Below, one piece after another: positions 21,281-32,744 of a stretch of 64,000 nt of DNA. Source of the DNA: Ascaphus truei (Eukaryota; Chordata; Amphibia; Anura; Ascaphidae); contig CM071570.1 of the NCBI GenBank assembly GCA_036426205.1, positions 138,896,754 to 138,960,753 on the forward strand, read 5' to 3'. Below the pieces are notes generated by a model. It worked only from the letters and a program-made list of their open reading frames with translations. It did not search any database and was not told the origin of the DNA. Position 1 is the first letter of the stretch. Every line of letters begins with the position of its first letter. A program made the translations under genes and the position numbers.

Positions 21281-22781
21281 TCCCCCATTATGCAAACATG
21301 ACCCAATTTTGATGCCTTCTCCATTAGCAAAATTATTTTAGCTTCCTCAATCTCTCAGATATTTAGTGGTTTATAGCATATTCCCACAAACATTTTCTTT
21401 ATACTTTTACCTCCACTGCTAATTTCTATCCACAAAGTCTCTACATTTTCATAATTCCCTTCATAAACATCATCTTGCATTAGTGTCATGGGAGAGGCAG
21501 TTTGGCCCGGTATTAAAAGGGTTACACCCCATTTGGCCACCCCCAGCTCTTACTTGGGAGGCGAGGGGTTAACTGGAATGATGTCCAGTACCGTAGTTAT
21601 GCCCCTGCTTCAGCACCAACTGTGTATTCCCCTGTGAATATGTATTGTTCCCATTCCAGTGTCTGTACCAACACATACACTGGGATCCACGCGGGAGGGA
21701 AAGGCTTAACGTTAATCTTGTGTTTATGGCCCTTTGTCCCTTTTCCCGCCTTTGCAGGCTCCATTTTGCAGTCTCTCCATAGGTCGCCATTACAGCCCAT
21801 GTAACCCCTATGGAGATTCCGGCGATTTGGGCCCGTTATCGTAGAAGACCTGCAGGTGGCGCCTGAGAGGAGGAGCGGCGGTTCCCCATTGTAAGTCAAT
21901 GGAGCCATTAATTTCAATGGGGATTCCTCAACGCCGACCTCCAGGAACGAGTTGGCAGCCATCCAAACCGCAGACCGCAGAAGCGGATACAATATCTAAA
22001 AAAGAGCTTTTGATCACACTAGTTCAAGTTCAAATACAATTGGCGTGGGAAACTTAGGTTCTAGGGCACCCAGGAATAAAATTCTTTCTGCCCCTAGACC
22101 CTAGGAACCCCCACACTCGACCACCCCCGGTTACGAGAATTAAGGACCCCCGACCCTTAATTAAGGGTCGCGCTTGCCACGAGGGTTGCGCCATTGACTC
22201 TAATGGTAGTGGAGGTCCCATTGAATCCTATGGCGGTGCCGGCCCCTGCATTTCCTATGGAGGCGCCGGCCATATTGATTCAAATGGAGGAAAGCCGCGT
22301 GGCTTTGAAACGGCTAAGTCTGAAAGTGTGTAAAGGTAAATACCAAATATCCCTGGTTCTGTAAGTACCAGAGGGCTGGGATTTTGGTTGCATGTAGTCA
22401 CTGCTCCGGCATGACTGCATGGCCATTTCCAGCCCTCTCCGATCAACCAGACGGAGTATGGGCAAATGTGAAAATTGTGATTTCCCCATTGACTTTAATG
22501 GCGGAGTTGCTCCATTGAAAGCCTATAGCAGCGGAGCCCATTGATTTCAATGGAAAGTGAAATGCAGTGATTTCTTTTAGCTTATAGCAGAGAATCCTGC
22601 ATTAAAGTTAATAGGGGATTTTAACTTGTTTTTTGTATCTCCGGTCGTGGAAGGCTGATATTTGGCCACTATGGCAAGGGTCCTCCGGCATGAGGACCTA
22701 GCAAATTTCAGCCCGCTCAGACCCACAGAACAGATTATTTTAATATGTGTAGATATTAAAGAATATACTGTTTTGCAAGGC

Positions 22782-22790
22782 TGGTATAAA
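22782..22790 (+). promoter_or_regulatory. LTR TATA box
   Basis: GGTATAAAAGCCCGGG lies about 420 bp upstream of an AATAAA (near 23203), which is the expected U3-TATA then poly(A) signal layout of an LTR. Confidence 0.55.
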
Positions 22791-23200
22791 AGCCCGGGAA
22801 AGTTACTGGCTCTGCTTTATGTTAATGTTCAGGAGGGCGACTCTTTGTCTACAACAGCCCCCCTGATCAAAGACTTGACCACTCTGATTGTGTACAATAG
22901 GGCGGAGAAACGCAGAGCCTGAGTGGTCTGTAAGTGCCATAATTCATACCTACAGACAATGGGTTTCCTGGCCAGATCCAAGCCTGGTAGACTTTCAGGT
23001 GCCAAGGTTAGGGTATGGGGCTGAAACTCAATATAAACGAGTGTAAGCCCTATACCCAGTGTCTTGCGTGATGTCTTCATTTGAACCTGTATTGCTGAAT
23101 GAATTGCCAATCCTGTACCTGATTGCTTCATTGTCTAACCATTAAGTAAGTGCTATTTCTTGTCTGTTATTTGTTTCATCTTGTGTGTTCTCCTTCTTTA

Positions 23201-23206
23201 AGGAAT
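23201..23206 (+). terminator. LTR polyadenylation signal
   Basis: GGAATAAACTAC within the last 100 bp of the solo LTR. Confidence 0.5.
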
Positions 23207-23291
23207 AAACTACATTTATTATATCTAAGTCGTGTTCAATTCAACCCAGATATTTGGTGTATATTATATCCTATCACAAGTTACCGTGACA

Positions 23292-23545
23292 ATTAGCAAG
23301 CATGCATTTAAGTTTTTTTCAGCCTGTACTATTATCTTATCTGCTCCTTCCTTTCTGCGCCCACTTGGTTTAGTCTTTAGAAGTTTTCTGCTTGTCAAAC
23401 TCACACTTGCCCCCATTCTACCCCCATTCTACCTCCATACCACCTTGTATCCTCCTCTATTCCATTTAGTTCATTATCTGTTTCATTCCCCTCCCCCCTC
23501 CATCCTAGTTTAAAATCTCCTCCAACCTTTTTAGCATTCTCCCCC
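23292..23545 (-). mobile_element. CR1 LINE, 5' part beyond the LTR
   Basis: The minus-strand frame gives AEKNLNACLL directly before the MQDDVYEG frame across the LTR. Further upstream it is a pyrimidine-rich, probably non-coding region. Confidence 0.6.
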
Positions 23546-23944
23546 CTAGTTGATGTTTAAATGTAGAATGATAAACTCCCATGAGAGGGTGATGATTTTC
23601 CTCCATTTGGGTGTGCTTCCGATTTCCACAGCTAGCAGGTAAATTAGTCACAGGAAACTTGGAGTACCACTTACATCCGTATGAGAAAACAAATGGCAAA
23701 GAGAGTGTGCAACCCATATAAAATTTGATTTATTGGATCATTAGGCAAACAGCTACATAACGGAGTCCAGGGGCCCTCACCAACTCTTGCTTTAGAAATG
23801 TAATCTCTAAAAAAGCGATAGTTTTAGGTACATAGCATAGGTAGCCCGGGGCTCAATGGATTCACAACACATTCTTAAAGGGTTCTGCCCTAGAAAATCC
23901 ACACATCAGTATCAAAATTAGGCTAACTACAGCTTTTCTTTTAC
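23546..23944. other. Intronic sequence, unassigned
   Basis: No repeat or exon was recognised between the CR1 end and the M1 exon. Confidence 0.4.
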
Positions 23945-24097
23945 CTAAAGGAACTCTTGCAGGGACGGCTCTACGGTCTATCCAGAATGATACCCAGGAC
24001 AGCATGACCATCAGAGTTGCCGGGAAGTACGTTTGGAGCAGAAAGAAGAAGATGTGACGACGCAGGGTGAAGTTAATGTACAGGCGATTGTACCACC
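23945..24097 (-). CDS. GABRR1: GABRR1 exon: M1 helix and start of M2
   Basis: Bounded by a TTTATCTGCAG acceptor (AG at 24098-24099) and a GTAAAAG donor (GT at 23943-23944). It encodes GWYNRLYINFTLRRHIFFFL, the rest of M1 and FWIDRRAVPARVPLG, where the channel pore helix begins. The PARVP sequence gives the charged 0' arginine of an anion channel and proline at the 2' pore position; rho-1 has proline here and rho-2 serine, supporting the rho-1 assignment. The exon starts in phase 1, completing the glycine codon begun at 25833. Confidence 0.96.
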
Positions 24098-24181
24098 CTG
24101 CAGATAAAGAAAGAATATAATTCACCCGTGTCAAGTCTTCTCAGATTACAAGCACTTCATAGTGATGTCCCAGCCGTCCGT

Positions 24182-24364
24182 CAGTGGTTCTCAACTTCAG
24201 TCCTCAAGTCCCAACAACAGGTCAGCTTTCAAGGATCTCCCTGCTTAAAAACAGGTGGCTCCATCAGTGGCTGAGTCATTTTGATTGAGCCACCTGTGTT
24301 GAAGCTGGGATTTCCTTAAAAGCTGACCTGTTGGTGGGACTTAAGGACTGGAGTTGAGAAACAC
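24182..24364. mobile_element. hAT-type MITE
   Basis: Inverted repeat arms of about 48 bp: the left begins CAGTGGTTCTCAACTTCAGT and the right ends ACTGGAGTTGAGAAACACAG. CAGTGGTTCTCAAC is a classical hAT terminus. An 8-bp target duplication is not evident. Confidence 0.75.
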
Positions 24365-25832
24365 AGCTCTATGTAAGGGCGATTGAACGTGCCCAGATCT
24401 TCTAGTCATTAAGAGGGTTTTTACTCAAGTCTCCCCAGCAACAACAAAGGAAACATTCCAATTGCTTACAATGCAATGTTAGTCCTTCGCTTTGCTAAAT
24501 GTATGTTGCTTTTGTTTGCATTCTCCTTGCCCCAGTTTTATAGCTGACAGCCTTTAGTAAATTGACCCCTAACAACCTTTACTGTCAAATGTCGTTTTTC
24601 CCCCATTTTTTTTCAGTTTCCCTACTTTCCCTTTTCCATTTGGACCAAATACTGTAGTGTCCAAGTATGTGACCAGGATATAAAAGGCAAACAAGTTTAT
24701 TTGTATGAGATATAACAATCTATGAATGTATATAAATATATGGTATATGTTTACGTTGTCAGTCTGGAATATCCCATTGTGTTTCTCCTGCCTCCGAGGC
24801 ACGGAACATTTCGTTTTTCTAGCAACTGGGCAGTTAGTTGACAGCATATCAATGTTTCATATCAAATTGCAATAAGGACAACATAAAAATGATAGAGTAT
24901 TTAAACAGTGCCTCTTGTAAAGGGAAAGAATGCTGTCAGTTGGAATATTTATCCGTAGGATTTATCTTTAAGAGGGCTCAAGAACAAAGTATGTGTTCGG
25001 TATTTCACCAAAAAGAAAAAGGGCTGACAATTTCACAATGAAGCACTGTGTATCTGCAAAGAAACTGAAAGGATTGCAAGTGAACATGCAGTTGATTGAA
25101 GTACTCAAAAATTGTTCAGCTTAATAATCAGTGTTGTTGATGAAGGACTAGATTTCTGAGTGAATATGCTTGTACATTTCTTTTAACGGGAAGTGCTGTC
25201 CAGTGGGGACCAGTATAGGTGATGCACTGCTTCTCAAATGGGTATTGAAATGACGGAGACTGGAGTGCTCAAATGGTGAAAAAAGTATCCATTAATGAAC
25301 CATCAACAACATGGTATCACACAGAAATATGTGAGAGCCATCCTCTGATGCATTTCGCGCATGCGTGCACTTTGTCAAGAAGTACGGTCTCTCTCCCTGT
25401 GGTTAAAATATATAGAAAGACAGCAGACCGGAAGTCCCACCCCCCAATGCCTGGAAGTAACCTCCTAGATGTCAATCACCAAGGAGGCCAAACCGAGGCA
25501 TGAGTGGTGACCCCCCTCAGACCGCAGTCAAACTACAGTAATACAACTTAAACAACGGAGTTAAAAAATCATTCATAAGCATCTGTAAATAGTTAAAAGC
25601 AAAGAACCCTTTTAACAACCCGTTAGTCAGTCAATTAATGATTTGGATCTTATACTATAAACATAATCACTTTAATAAATGTGTAGACTGACCTATAAAT
25701 CACAATATAATATTTTTTGTTATTGTGAATGATATAACTTTAATAAAACTAAAAACAACTTGCTGTTTGTTCTGTACTTGTACAGTGTTCTCAAATTGCA
25801 ATGATACATTTCATATAGTTAAATACCTTTAC
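24365..25832. other. Intronic sequence, unassigned
   Basis: No exon or clear repeat boundary was recognised. Confidence 0.4.
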
Positions 25833-25973
25833 CTGTACTGCTATAGAAAGCTAGTCTTGTAGTGGTGTGAAACTCCTGGATAAGAAATTGAGATAAGGAA
25901 ATCCGTTCATCAGTTTTTAAGGAGTCATTGCCGTTCTTCCAGTAGAGCATGAGGTCATCTTCTGTGTAGGCAT
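25833..25973 (-). CDS. GABRR1: GABRR1 exon: loops B and C of the GABA site
   Basis: A 141-bp exon with acceptor CACTCTTAG (AG at 25974-25975) and donor GTAAAGG (GT at 25831-25832). Together with the base T from the previous exon it starts YAYTEDDLMLYWKNGNDSLK and ends FHTTTRLAFYSSTG. The YAYTED stretch corresponds to loop B and the LAFYSST stretch to loop C, the aromatic-rich faces of the agonist pocket in rho subunits. No frameshift or stop was seen. Confidence 0.96.
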
Positions 25974-26029
25974 CTAAGAGTGTGATTTGAGAACAGAGAA
26001 GAAGCTACATAGTGAATTTGTACAGCTGG

Positions 26030-26190
26030 ACATTTTAAATATGTTACTGCACCCTCCTTACCATTTGTATCTGTTTGCACTTGTTTGTCCGTATTTGGTA
26101 TGTCATTCTGTTTATGTAATATACATAACTCTGTACCCCCATTGTACCGTGCTGCGGAATATGTTGGCGCTTTCAAAATAAATAATAATA
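26030..26190 (+). mobile_element. L2-type 3' tail
   Basis: CTGTACCCCCATTGTACCGT and TGGCGCTTTCAAAATAAATA match the L2-like tail seen in reverse at 58120-58260. Confidence 0.6.
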
Positions 26191-27131
26191 ATACTGGAGT
26201 GTGCAGATATATGTATTATTTGAATATAATATTAGTGCTTATTTATGTGATGTGCATTAGACCGTTTATCCTCCTTTGATTACAGGACTAGCTCTTGTGC
26301 TTAGATCTTAGCGTAAGATTCTGAAGGTGCATTTTAGGGAGGAAACTCTCTAACTTGTAATAGTTGTATGTAATATACACAAAAATGTGCACTCAAAAAC
26401 AGTCAATCTCCATACAGTAGGTGCACTGCAAAGTCAATGAGAAGTATTCAGCGGCAGTATAACCATCTCCAGAGTAAGAAGGTACTCCTGTCTGGTCACA
26501 AAGGAATGCTGGTTTCTCACTGAGAAGATTATGCTACTTATCATTTTGACCTGATTTCAATAATATGTGTATAATGCCAAAAGAAAGTGAAAATGCTCTG
26601 TCGTGTGTAAATGACTGCAAGAGAGACATAATCTCAAATAATAAGAGCAATTCCATAGGAAGAGGAAGATTTGCCGCACATTGAAGCATATCTCCTAGAT
26701 TCTCATATAGGAAACAGTTTCTTGGTCATTCAGTAATTCCGATAAAAACTGATGAATACTGTACTATTTAGGATGGTTTCACTTTGAATATTGGAACCAT
26801 TTAAGTATTTATCTACCTAAAGATTTCCTGATTTCAGAAAGGGATTTATATCTGCTGTGCTTTTGAATGTGGGATTCAATGAGACACAAAGTTTAATGGA
26901 GAATCTAAAAAGACGACATGGAGCTAGAATAGATTGTTAATACCAAGTGAGGGTGAAAGTTTCCAATACATGGAATGATATATTGATGTGTAACTACTGT
27001 CTTGTTTTGTTGTTATTTTTCTTGTATATATTTTTCCTGTTTCACAAAACGACTGTGTCATGTGTTAACAGCAATCGCATAAATGTGTAGTGTGCGCACA
27101 TTATGTCAGAGAGTAAAAGTTAGATACTTAC
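26191..27131. other. Intronic sequence, unassigned
   Basis: Nothing recognised. Confidence 0.4.
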
Positions 27132-27214
27132 AGCTTTCAATCTCCAAGGAGCAACTTTGCGTGTCAAGGGGAAAACGACTGAAGTCCATGTTGCACATCG
27201 CTGTCACTGTCACC
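27132..27214 (-). CDS. GABRR1: GABRR1 exon: Cys-loop
   Basis: An 83-bp exon, a length typical of the Cys-loop exon across GABA-A receptor genes. The acceptor is TTTTAG (AG at 27215-27216) and the donor is GTAAG (GT at 27130-27131). It encodes [20 protein letters not shown] followed by C and SLEIES. The two cysteines are separated by exactly 13 residues, forming the disulfide loop that defines the receptor superfamily and couples ligand binding to gating. Phases match both neighbours. Confidence 0.97.
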
Positions 27215-27263
27215 CTAAAATAAAATCACGTGCGAGTTTCTGTATTTCATATATACTTTTCAT

Positions 27264-27400
27264 TGAATTAAAAAAAAAAAAAAAATATAGATATATAATT
27301 TTTTAAATGACTAATATATATATTATATATATATCTAATATATGATATATATATATATATCTATATATATAATATACTATTATATATATATATAAGAGAA
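27264..27400. repeat. Poly-A and (TA)n microsatellite
   Basis: A run of about 15 A followed by alternating TATATA with short interruptions. Confidence 0.8.
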
Positions 27401-28439
27401 TTCTATCTTTTACTCTTAGTTTGATTAGCTGGTTCCAAGTAATTTTATATGGATAATAGACAGTTGCCTGTTATAACATTCACATTTTTTAAAGGAAAGT
27501 ACAGTATACAGTACATAGATCATATAGAGTTAGTAAGCTTTATTTTACAGTATGCTGCCATACTATATTGCATAAAACTATACTATATAGATAAAAACAA
27601 AAGCACTGGCCATCTTGCTATTCCAGTTTGTCTGCCTATTTATTAGAGAAAGAGGAGAGAGAGAGAGGCAGGGCCGCCGACTTGGAGGGGGGAGGGAGAG
27701 CCGGGACAAATGTCCCGAGCCTGCAGGCTGTGGGAGGCTCGGCCGGCGCTGCAAGTTGGGCCCAACCTTAGGCCGGGCCCGGCTGCTACCCCTGGCGGCA
27801 ATGGGTGAACGATAGGAATAGAGGGATGCATTCAACAGTTTTAATACAATTGGTTTCTAACAATTATTCTAGTACTTGGAGCTCAGAGCAGGAGTAAGCG
27901 TCTAACACTAAATATATAAGATTTTAGACTTGGCTGTCGTTTGTATTTCATTTTATGAGCATGGAGGTGCCATGATGAACCTTCATCAGAAAGTGGAGTT
28001 TATGGGGAAGGGGGGGTGGAGGCATTCAGTTGCAATATGTAATACTGTACATACAATCCCAGATTCAAATGACTGGGTTAATGCTGTGTGCATCTTTGAG
28101 TGTGTGTTACCCTGCATCTCCCTAAACTGAAAAGGGGAGGATCAGATACCAGTCAAAACACCAACCCACAATTCCCAGAACCTTGTAAGGCTCACATATA
28201 TTTTTTTTACCTGAATTACTAATAATAAGGTGGATTCACTATACAGTATAACATCCAAATGTGTGCCCCCAGGAAAGCCAGACTGAAAAGTTTGTCATCC
28301 AAATACAGAGTGCTTACACAAGAGCTTAGTACTGAATTGTATGATACTACTTCTCAGATTATTTTCCAAGGCATGAATTGCATTGCATTGAAAATTGTTT
28401 TTGGCATAGTACAAGAAAAAAAACCACGTAAAAGGTTAC
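27401..28439. other. Intronic sequence with a GC-rich island
   Basis: Positions 27668-27802 are GC-rich (GGGCCGCCGACTTGG to CTACCCCTGGCGGC) and self-complementary in parts, so they look like a small MITE rather than a promoter. The rest is unassigned. Confidence 0.4.
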
Positions 28440-28663
28440 CTGAGACTGTACAGCACTTTTCCATCGGGCTGCACACGTAGCATTATATTATCTGTGGTGG
28501 TGTCATGAATGAAGGATCGCTTGGAATGAACAAAGAACATGTCGGGAACCCAAATTTTCTTCACCAATCTCCCATCAAAGGTCATGCTTTGATTGTTCGT
28601 GCTGGGAAAGGATAATCTTGCATCTTTCCAGTAGTGTCTGAGATACAAAGTCATGGTGAAGTC
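28440..28663 (-). CDS. GABRR1: GABRR1 exon: loops D, A and E
   Basis: A 224-bp exon with acceptor TTTCTTTTTCAG (AG at 28664-28665) and donor GTAACC (GT at 28438-28439). It begins DFTMTLYLRHYWKDARLSFP (loop D arginine region), includes FDGRLVKKIWVPDMFFVHSK (loop A) and ends MLRVQPDGKVLYSLR (loop E), with the last arginine codon split as AG|G. The FPSTNNQSMTF and DMFFVHSKRSFIHDTTTD stretches are rho-1-like. It is intact throughout. Confidence 0.97.
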
Positions 28664-29028
28664 CTGAAAAAGAAACAAGCTAACAGTGAATTATTAAGAA
28701 CAGAAAGAGGGGCAGTTTCATAGTCTGACATTCAGTTCCCTACTATTCTGTCACTAACTAAACCATAGTTTAGTTATAGAGGTATTTCGTTTGCGTCATA
28801 GAGGTATTGCGCTGGTAAGTAGAGGTGCAGGGTATTAGTAGAATAAACAACATATTATAGCTTCAAGTACATAAGCACCAGGTGACAGGTTTATGTATTT
28901 TGGACTGATTCTTCTTCGGTTTCTTATCATTAAATTGCATGATCTGTGCACACATGCTCTCGTTTACTTCCTACACGGATATAGGTTTTATTTATATTGC
29001 GTCCAACCATTTACATAAAAAGCACATA
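28664..29028. other. Intronic sequence, unassigned
   Basis: No repeat or exon recognised. Confidence 0.4.
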
Positions 29029-30749
29029 GGGCCTTATTCAGAGAGGGTTGATAAAAAAATCACCAGGGAATGTTAAATGCCGTTTTTTTGGGTGTTGCTA
29101 TCACGGTATTCAGAAAGGCTCGATTACCAGTGATAGCAAAATGCCCAAAACGGGCGAGTTGCTGCCAGCGAGAGCATCAACCCTCTGAAAAGGCCTGAAC
29201 CGGCGATTCATTTCTGCTGCAGAGAGAGCTGCTCTGAGAGAGCCGCCTCTCCCAGCTGAAATGTTGCCTGAAAATTATTTATTTAAATATACATTTCTTT
29301 AATAGTGTAGAGGTGCAGGGGGTCTCCGGAGCTGAACCACGTTGGTTTTATGTCCGGGGACCCCCTGCTTCCCGAGATACAGGACTCTTTATGGGGTACC
29401 GGTATCTCCTATGCAATGAAATGTACCGGTCACGTGACGTGGGACATTTCAATGCAGAGGGATACCGGCACCCAATAAAGGGGCCTGTATCTTGGGAAGC
29501 AGGGGGTCCCCGGACATAAAACCAATGTGGTTCAGCTCCGGAGACCCCCTGCACCTCTACACTTTTAAAGAAATGTATATTAATAAATATTTAAAAAAAC
29601 ATCAATACTTGCCCCCCCCCCCCCCCCCCCCCTTTCCTCCTAAACCCATACAGTACAGTATTGGGCAAAATAACTATTATCCAGATATAGATAATAGATT
29701 ATTTGCCCATTATTAAACACTGCATTAGCATACAAAAATAAAGTAAATAAATAAAGTTATACTTACACAACAGCAGGTCCCTCTGTCCTCCGTTGCCAGA
29801 AAGCATATACTGTATACAAAATAAATACATTCTAATGGCCCCTAACCCCTTAATCACCTTAGCGGTTACTAACCGCTATAGTCATTAAGGGGTTAACCCA
29901 CCATCCCCCACTACCCACCCGGGTAATATTATTATTATTATATGGGTATGATGTACCACTATATTACTCAATGGGTATAGGGTGGGTATAGTCAGTTAGG
30001 GGTGGGTGTTTAGGCCTCATGGGTGGGTGAAGGGGGTATTAGCCCTAAGGATGGGTGTTTAGACCTTGCGGGTGGGTAGCGGTTGGGTTAACCCCTTTAT
30101 TACCTTAGCGGTATTAACCGCTAAGGTAATGAAGGGGTTAACTCCCCCCGCAACCCCCCCGCAAGGCCTAAACAGCCACTAAGGGCCAAATTCCCCCTTC
30201 ACCCAACCTCGCTAGCTACAGTATTGTATTGTATGTTTCTTACAGTATGCCTGGCACGGGTGTTTAACCCCTTCATTGCCTTAGCGATTAGCCGCTAAGG
30301 TAATGAAGTTGCTGTACATGCATGTTTCCTGCCTCGGATGCATGCCGGGGGGGGTCCGGAGCTGCTATTAATGGCTATCAGCTCCGGAGACCCCCGGCAT
30401 CAATCCGAGGCAGGAAAGGGGCCTGATTTTTTCTAAGTCCCGACACATTGCTGCTCATCGAGGCATCTCCCCACCAATTTACCTAAAGTTTTGTGGTGAA
30501 TTGGATTTGGGGAGAAGAACGCCTTTTAGGGCTGCGATGGGCTGCGATAGGCCGCGACAGCTGACTCGCGGGTCTCTGAATCGCGCGAGTTTATCAACCC
30601 TCTGAAAATGGTCGATAAGCGGCTGATCGCCGCTCAGTTGGCGAATTTCGGATGGTGATAAAATTTTGCGTCGATACAGGCCGTTATCGAGCTCTTATCG
30701 AGGCTTTCTGAATACGAGTACCCATTTTGAGGCTTTCTGAATAAGGCCC
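29029..30749. mobile_element. Harbinger-like non-autonomous element (1721 bp)
   Basis: Termini GGGCCTTATTCAGA and TCTGAATAAGGCCC are perfect inverted repeats, flanked by a 3-bp direct repeat ATA on each side. GG-starting ends with 3-bp duplications fit PIF/Harbinger, although the usual duplication is TWA. It carries a palindromic module, a poly-C run (29612-29632), TTAACCCCTT hairpins and GGGTGGGT repeats. No transposase frame was seen. Confidence 0.65.
29275..29592. repeat. Palindromic module, copy 4
   Basis: An inverted repeat centred near 29433 on GGTCACGTGACG. The left arm has AGGTGCAGGGGGTCTCCGGA and the right arm TCCGGAGACCCCCTGCACCT. It is related to the modules in the first 10 kb but clearly diverged. 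Confidence 0.8.
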
Positions 30750-30959
30750 ATAGACATCAGAATACATGGATTTCTAATACTATATTGTTATGGGAGTGAC
30801 ATTCGGGAAAAGGTATCCTGCTCTGAAGACTTAATTAATAGAAAGCTTTAAGGATGAAAAAAACATAGGCTGATTTAGAACAAATTAGTTTAGATTTAGT
30901 TTAGCATTAACCTAATAATAATAATCTGAAGTCGGGATATATGTTTTTGGTATTAGTGT
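30750..30959. other. Intronic sequence, unassigned
   Basis: Nothing recognised. Confidence 0.3.
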
Positions 30960-31560
30960 TTTAATTGTAAAGCGTGGGTTGAGGACGGTCCCAGCATTGT
31001 TATGGAGGAAGAAATAACACAATCTAGCAATGTGCGAGGAGAATGAGATGCCAGGGCAAGCCTAGCTAATGACTGTGACTGTGAAGGAAGCAATTGGGTC
31101 TCCTTGGGTGCAAGTGCACCTTGAGCTTAACGCAACAAGGGGTCATTCAGAACAACATTGTTATTAAACTGGAGGTGTATGGTCTGGAGTGGATACGTTT
31201 ATTTGTAAGTCATCTGCACAGAGGTGCTACATGATGCAAAAAGTGTTAACGAGGAGTGGTCCTAGAGTATACAGACAGATATAAAAGATATGAATATGTA
31301 AGCAATAGAAGAGGGATGTACAATGGCTGCTAAAATAAGTGAATACAGCGGTTTTAAAAGCAATGAAGAAGTAAAGAAGAATACAGAGGGGTTTATCACT
31401 TTAGGATTGAGCAGCATGGAGATCAACACCCACTCTAGTTAGAAAAGTTTTAGTGGAGACAGTATAGAGCAACCAAATGTAGAGGTTCTAGGAGAGACAG
31501 AGACTTGAGAGTATAGAGGTGTATATGCTTTGGAATAAAAAAAGTTCATAATTTTAGACA
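30960..31560 (-). mobile_element. Old L2 LINE fragment
   Basis: Scattered similarity to the L2 copies: TTATGGAGGAAGAAATAACA as at 11918, a CATCTGCACAGAGGTG segment like CAGCATAGAGGTG, and GTCCTAGAGTATACAGA. Too decayed to read a frame. Confidence 0.45.
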
Positions 31561-31679
31561 TAGTTGTAAAATGTCAATAAGATGTGTTACAAAAATATAT
31601 AAATAATAAAACTCCTGTTAAGCACTCAATATAATGCATGCAATAAGCAGGAATTGAGAAAAAGTAGAATATATATGTG

Positions 31680-31795
31680 TGCTCATTTGCATGTCATTTC
31701 CCAGAATTCCTTGCTGCAGTGGAAGCACTGTATGCAAGGTGATAATGGCGAAAAGCAAGGTTGCAGACCTGTCTAAGACATATGAATGTGCTCAC
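31680..31795. mobile_element. Palindromic MITE with ATTTGCAT in its ends, copy 2
   Basis: TGTGCTCATTTGCATGTCAT at the left and TCTAAGACATATGAATGTGC at the right, with the interior reverse-complementary to the copy at 12320-12445. Confidence 0.7.
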
Positions 31796-32676
31796 AAGTG
31801 ATATTTTTATTTGAGATAGATAGATATATTAGATATATATTAAAAAGGGACGGTGCCTCCAGCCACCGAGAGCCTCAAATCAAAAGTAATTAAAAATCAC
31901 AGAAGAAAGCTGAGTATTATAATCAAAGTTTATTTCAGCACAATCATAACAGGCTAGCCACATAAATTAATACAGATGTTTTGGTCTAAAAGGACATTCA
32001 ACCAGACCTGTTGAAGGTCTTTTGGACTGACATCAGTATTTTACAAGCTTTCTTCTGTGATATTATATAATTATAGTAAACATATATTGAACGGTCATAT
32101 ATACTGTGTACATTTTGCCATTTTTGTATTAAACGAGACTTAATATTAGAAAACTTAAATATTGTGAGTGCATAAGGAAGAATTGTCCTAGAAGGAGCTC
32201 TGGCAAAATACATAGCTTTTATTCAGTATGCAAAATAAAGTAACAGCATACACAAGACAGTGTTACTTCATAGTTCTCTGGTAATATGAAGGGTTCTGAG
32301 CATTGGCTTAAGTAGTATTCTAGACCCTGTCCCTAGTCAGGGAAGTCAGCACACCTGGGTGTGAACAATTAGCATATAGATCTGCTGGAAATGCAGGAGT
32401 CACCCAAACATGTATGTTCTAATTCTGCACCAAAGAGACAGGTTTAATTTCTGTGTAAGAGAAACCGTTAAAAAAGAAGGCTGAGAAATTGAAATAAGGA
32501 AAACTCAAAATAGAACAAATGATTGCTTATATTTGAGCCATATAGCCTGCTCTATCATATCACAAACAACGTGTACTGATCCTCTTCTTAAGTACACGTT
32601 ATTTATTGGATATCATGTTTTATTGCATATAAACATATCTTACCACAATCCAATAATAGCCCAACACATGACTTAC
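31796..32676. other. Intronic sequence, unassigned
   Basis: AT-rich. A stretch at 31921-32050 resembles dispersed-repeat sequence, but no boundaries are visible. Confidence 0.4.
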
Positions 32677-32744
32677 CATATCTACCTCTGAAATACTATC
32701 TAAGCTTTCAACTTGCACATCAACTCCGACAGGAATAGCTGGAC
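32677..32744 (-). CDS. GABRR1: GABRR1 exon: first conserved extracellular strand
   Basis: A 68-bp exon, the standard size for this position in GABA-A receptor genes. The acceptor is TTTTTTAAG (AG at 32745-32746) and the donor is GTAAGTC (GT at 32675-32676). It encodes PAIPVGVDVQVESLDSISEV then DM and joins in phase 0 to DFTMTLYLRH at 28663. The first two bases complete a glycine codon begun in an upstream exon, which was not found in this window. Confidence 0.95.

Larger units (their letters stand above)
19396..21483 (-). mobile_element. CR1 LINE, coding fragment with internal duplication
   Basis: Read on the minus strand it encodes the CR1-type endonuclease (MGDFNYPDIDWGNEI, then RRGAVLDLVISNN), the linker (MDNEKRIARESKVNPKKFFK) and the start of the reverse transcriptase (GNYRPVSLTSIVGKLLEGL, NSQNGFMKDRSCQTNL). 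The reading frame is broken by stops and shifts. At 19998 the reverse transcriptase stops at VVYLDF, and 602 bp of the endonuclease segment reappear (19396-19997). The element continues 5' at 23292 beyond an inserted LTR. Confidence 0.9.
21484..23291 (+). mobile_element. Solo LTR (1808 bp) inserted in the CR1 endonuclease
   Basis: Begins TGTCATGGGAGAGGC and ends AGTTACCGTGACA, so it has TG...CA ends with a TGTCA/TGACA inverted repeat. It is flanked by the perfect 5-bp duplication ATTAG (21479-21483 and 23292-23296). Removing it joins the CR1 reading frame as NLNACLLMQDDVYEG. No gag or pol was found on either side, so this is a solo LTR. Most of its length is U3. Confidence 0.85.

Noticed and set aside
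22380..22400. CCGGCATGACTGCATGG, whose reverse complement loosely resembles the start of the missing M2-M3 exon (NASMP)
   Set aside because: Flanking codons do not match and it lies inside the solo LTR.
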